64,000 nucleotides of DNA from contig NZ_CP024637.1 of NCBI RefSeq assembly GCF_009728735.1, positions 1 through 64,000 on the forward strand, read 5' to 3'. The notes under the pieces are model-generated. The model ran no database searches. It was not told the origin of the DNA and was given only the letters and a program-made list of their open reading frames with translations. Numbering within the stretch: the stretch's first letter is position 1; every line of letters starts with the position of its first letter. The position numbers and the translations under genes are program-made. Below, piece by piece: positions 62,553 to 64,000 of this stretch. The DNA comes from Pantoea phytobeneficialis. Lineage in GTDB: Bacteria; Pseudomonadota; Gammaproteobacteria; Enterobacterales; Enterobacteriaceae.

Positions 62553-63014
62553 ATGTCGCACGACCACACTTCCCCCACGGAAGACAATTACGACTACACC
62601 CAACAGGTTGGCCATCTGCTGCGCAAGGTTTACCAGCGCCATGTGGCGATTTTTCAACAACATGTGGGTGATTCACAGATCACGGCGGTGCAATTTATTA
62701 CGCTGTGCGCACTGCGGGACCACGGTCCCAGCGCGCAGAACGATTTAGTGCGTTACACCGCTGTCGATCAGGCCACCATCCGCGGCGTGGTTGAACGTTT
62801 AAAGGCGCGCGATCTGGTCAGTCTTGGCCCTGATCCCACCGACAAACGCAAGGTGATTGTGATGCTGACAGAGCCGGGACAGGCGCTGATTCAGCACACC
62901 ACCGATAACGCAGTTCGCATTACTGAAATGACGTATGGGCAGTTGAATCCAGCCGAACGAGTCGCGCTGGTTTATCTGCTCAGGAAAATGCTGGACGACA
63001 CGAGCCAGTCATAA
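62553..63014 (+). CDS. nicR: MarR-family repressor NicR
   Basis: 153 residues with a winged helix-turn-helix of the MarR type: ALRDHGPSAQNDLVRYTAVD, then QATIRGVVERLKARDLVS and the DPTDKRKVIVMLT wing. NicR of P. putida represses the nic genes and is released by 6-hydroxynicotinate. A 78-nt gap after nicX holds a GCAGTG/CACTGC inverted repeat (62501-62523) and AAAGGA before the ATG, so nicR may have its own promoter. Confidence 0.9.
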   Translation: MSHDHTSPTEDNYDYTQQVGHLLRKVYQRHVAIFQQHVGDSQITAVQFITLCALRDHGPSAQNDLVRYTAVDQATIRGVVERLKARDLVSLGPDPTDKRKVIVMLTEPGQALIQHTTDNAVRITEMTYGQLNPAERVALVYLLRKMLDDTSQS

Positions 63015-63052
63015 CCCGGGGCGAGTGAGCCGCCTCGGTAAGGCGGTCAATA

Positions 63053-63586
63053 ATGAAAATGATGGCACAACAGTCTGCCACGACGGTTTCACCTGCAGGT
63101 TTACGCTGTTATTCATTGAAGGTTAATGGCGAAGAGAGAGAAGTCACCAGCTATCGCGACACCTCGTTATTGCTGGTACTGCGTAATGAATTATCCCTTA
63201 ACGGTCCGAAATATGGCTGTGGGCTGGGTGAATGCGGTGCCTGTACCGTGATGATTGATGGCGTTGCCGCGCGTGCCTGCGTGATCCCGGCGTTTGGCGT
63301 GCGGCAGCGCGCTATCACCACCCTGGAAGGCTTAGGCAGCCGTGATGCGCTGCATCCGGTGCAGCTGGCGTTTATCGAAGAACAGGCCGCTCAATGCGGC
63401 TACTGCCTGAATGGCATGATCATGACCACCGCCGCGTTGTTGCGCGATCTCCCCTGCCCCAGCGACCAACAAATTCGTTCCGCCCTGAGCGGCAATCTGT
63501 GCCGCTGCGGCACCCATCAGGAGATCCTCTGCGCGGTGAAGCGCGCAGTGCAACTCTGCCTGCAACAGGCGGAGGAGCAGCCATGA
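63053..63586 (+). CDS. nicA: Nicotinate hydroxylase small subunit NicA ([2Fe-2S])
   Basis: 177 residues of the xanthine-dehydrogenase-like iron-sulfur subunit family. The first cluster motif is CGLGECGACTVM, and the second (alpha-helical) has CGYCLNGM and CRCGTHQEI. With NicB it hydroxylates nicotinate to 6-hydroxynicotinate. The start is ATG 63053 with AAGGCGG in front. Its stop overlaps the nicB start (ATGA). Confidence 0.92.
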   Translation: MKMMAQQSATTVSPAGLRCYSLKVNGEEREVTSYRDTSLLLVLRNELSLNGPKYGCGLGECGACTVMIDGVAARACVIPAFGVRQRAITTLEGLGSRDALHPVQLAFIEEQAAQCGYCLNGMIMTTAALLRDLPCPSDQQIRSALSGNLCRCGTHQEILCAVKRAVQLCLQQAEEQP

Positions 63587-64000
63587 GCCATGCCGATTTA
63601 CCCACCCAGCAACAACTGCTGGCGGCTGACAATGTGCTGCTGATCGTCGATGAGATCCAGCCACCGCCCGGTCTGGTGCCAAAAGGCCAGACACCCACCC
63701 TCAAACCCAAAGAACTGGCGTTGTTTATCGCCATCGATGGCGAAGGCAAAGTGTGGGCTTTTAACGGTCACGTCGATCTTGGTACCGGGGTGAAAACCTC
63801 GCTGACGCAAATCGTTGCCGAAGAACTCAACCTGCGTATGGACCAGGTACAGATGGTGCTGGGCGATACGTTGCGCGTACCCAATCAGGGCGCGACCATC
63901 GCCAGCGCCACCTTACAGATATCCGCCGTCCCGCTGCGTAAAGCCGCCGCTGAAGCGCGCCGCTGGCTGACGCAACAGGCAGCAGCGCGTTTACAGGTAG
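63583..64000 (+). CDS. nicB: Nicotinate hydroxylase large subunit NicB, N-terminal part
   Basis: The first 139 codons are visible and open to the window end. It has the molybdopterin-type opening: LKPKELALFIAIDGEGKVWA, then GHVDLGTGVKTSLTQIVAEE, VLGDTLRVPNQGATIASAT. In P. putida NicB is a long Mo-cofactor subunit with C-terminal cytochrome domains, beyond this window. The overlap with nicA supports a heterodimer. No stop is seen in the frame. Confidence 0.9.
   Translation, partial: MSHADLPTQQQLLAADNVLLIVDEIQPPPGLVPKGQTPTLKPKELALFIAIDGEGKVWAFNGHVDLGTGVKTSLTQIVAEELNLRMDQVQMVLGDTLRVPNQGATIASATLQISAVPLRKAAAEARRWLTQQAAARLQV

Overview
The window looks like the chromosome of an enterobacterium close to Pantoea/Erwinia. 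This rests on recognition of protein families, not on a search. Many products read like Enterobacterales orthologues (ClcA, GlsB/YneH, Ahr/YjgB, the yegTUVW locus, TalrD/GalrD). The DNA is moderately GC-rich, and one family of GC-rich palindromes (core GCGCGATTTATCGCGC or its complement) sits between genes at a dozen places. I saw no rRNA, tRNA, CRISPR array or replication origin.

Layout. 1-3.3 kb: tail of an IS110-type transposase, a DUF336 protein, and a LacI regulator divergent from an L-talarate/galactarate dehydratase. 3.3-12.4 kb: ClcA, a cupin, a glutaminase, a hydroxyacid dehydrogenase, a DUF2946/PepSY membrane pair, a remarkable Rhs-core/C2H2-zinc-finger protein, and Ahr. 12.7-20.1 kb: a DsbA-like protein, a ModA/ModB-like transporter with no ATPase beside it, a lone receiver domain, and a polar amino-acid ABC transporter coupled to an M20 amidohydrolase. 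20.5-28.0 kb: an AraC regulator and a Fur-boxed hydroxamate-siderophore operon (receptor, FhuD-like, FhuB-like, YojI/PvdE-like exporter). 28.0-36.2 kb: a minus-strand catabolic cluster with a sodium:solute symporter and its small partner, two choline-kinase-like phosphotransferases, an M20 carbamoylase-type hydrolase, a DeoR regulator and an amidase. 36.5-40.2 kb: a CorA-like channel, two acetyltransferases, and AzlCD with an XRE-cupin regulator. 40.4-46.4 kb: a sugar-acid-type cluster (royal-jelly/Yellow-fold protein, MFS permease, hydroxyacid dehydrogenase, RraA-fold protein, KDG-kinase-like protein) whose promoters share an ACATGT-centred palindrome. 46.4-52.0 kb: a membrane acyltransferase, a secreted GDSL hydrolase in an AT-rich stretch, a GntR/FCD regulator, a Zur-type palindrome before a CobW/ZigA GTPase, a tautomerase and an acetyltransferase. 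52.1-56.1 kb: yegWVUT. 56.3-64.0 kb: a nicotinate-degradation cluster, nicTFEDC divergent from nicX-nicR-nicA-nicB, with nicB cut by the window end.

The nic genes form a coherent aerobic route. NicAB hydroxylates nicotinate to 6-hydroxynicotinate, NicC makes 2,5-dihydroxypyridine, NicX opens the ring, NicD deformylates N-formylmaleamate, NicF deamidates maleamate and NicE isomerises maleate to fumarate. NicT imports and NicR represses. Known catalytic residues are present, several at the same numbering as the Pseudomonas putida proteins.

The most unusual object is the 426-residue protein at 9644-10924. It has the last module of a TcC/Rhs toxin, then a linker with a textbook SUMO-interaction motif, then five C2H2-type zinc fingers with the eukaryotic 12-residue spacing. 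It looks like a host-nucleus-directed effector or toxin tip.
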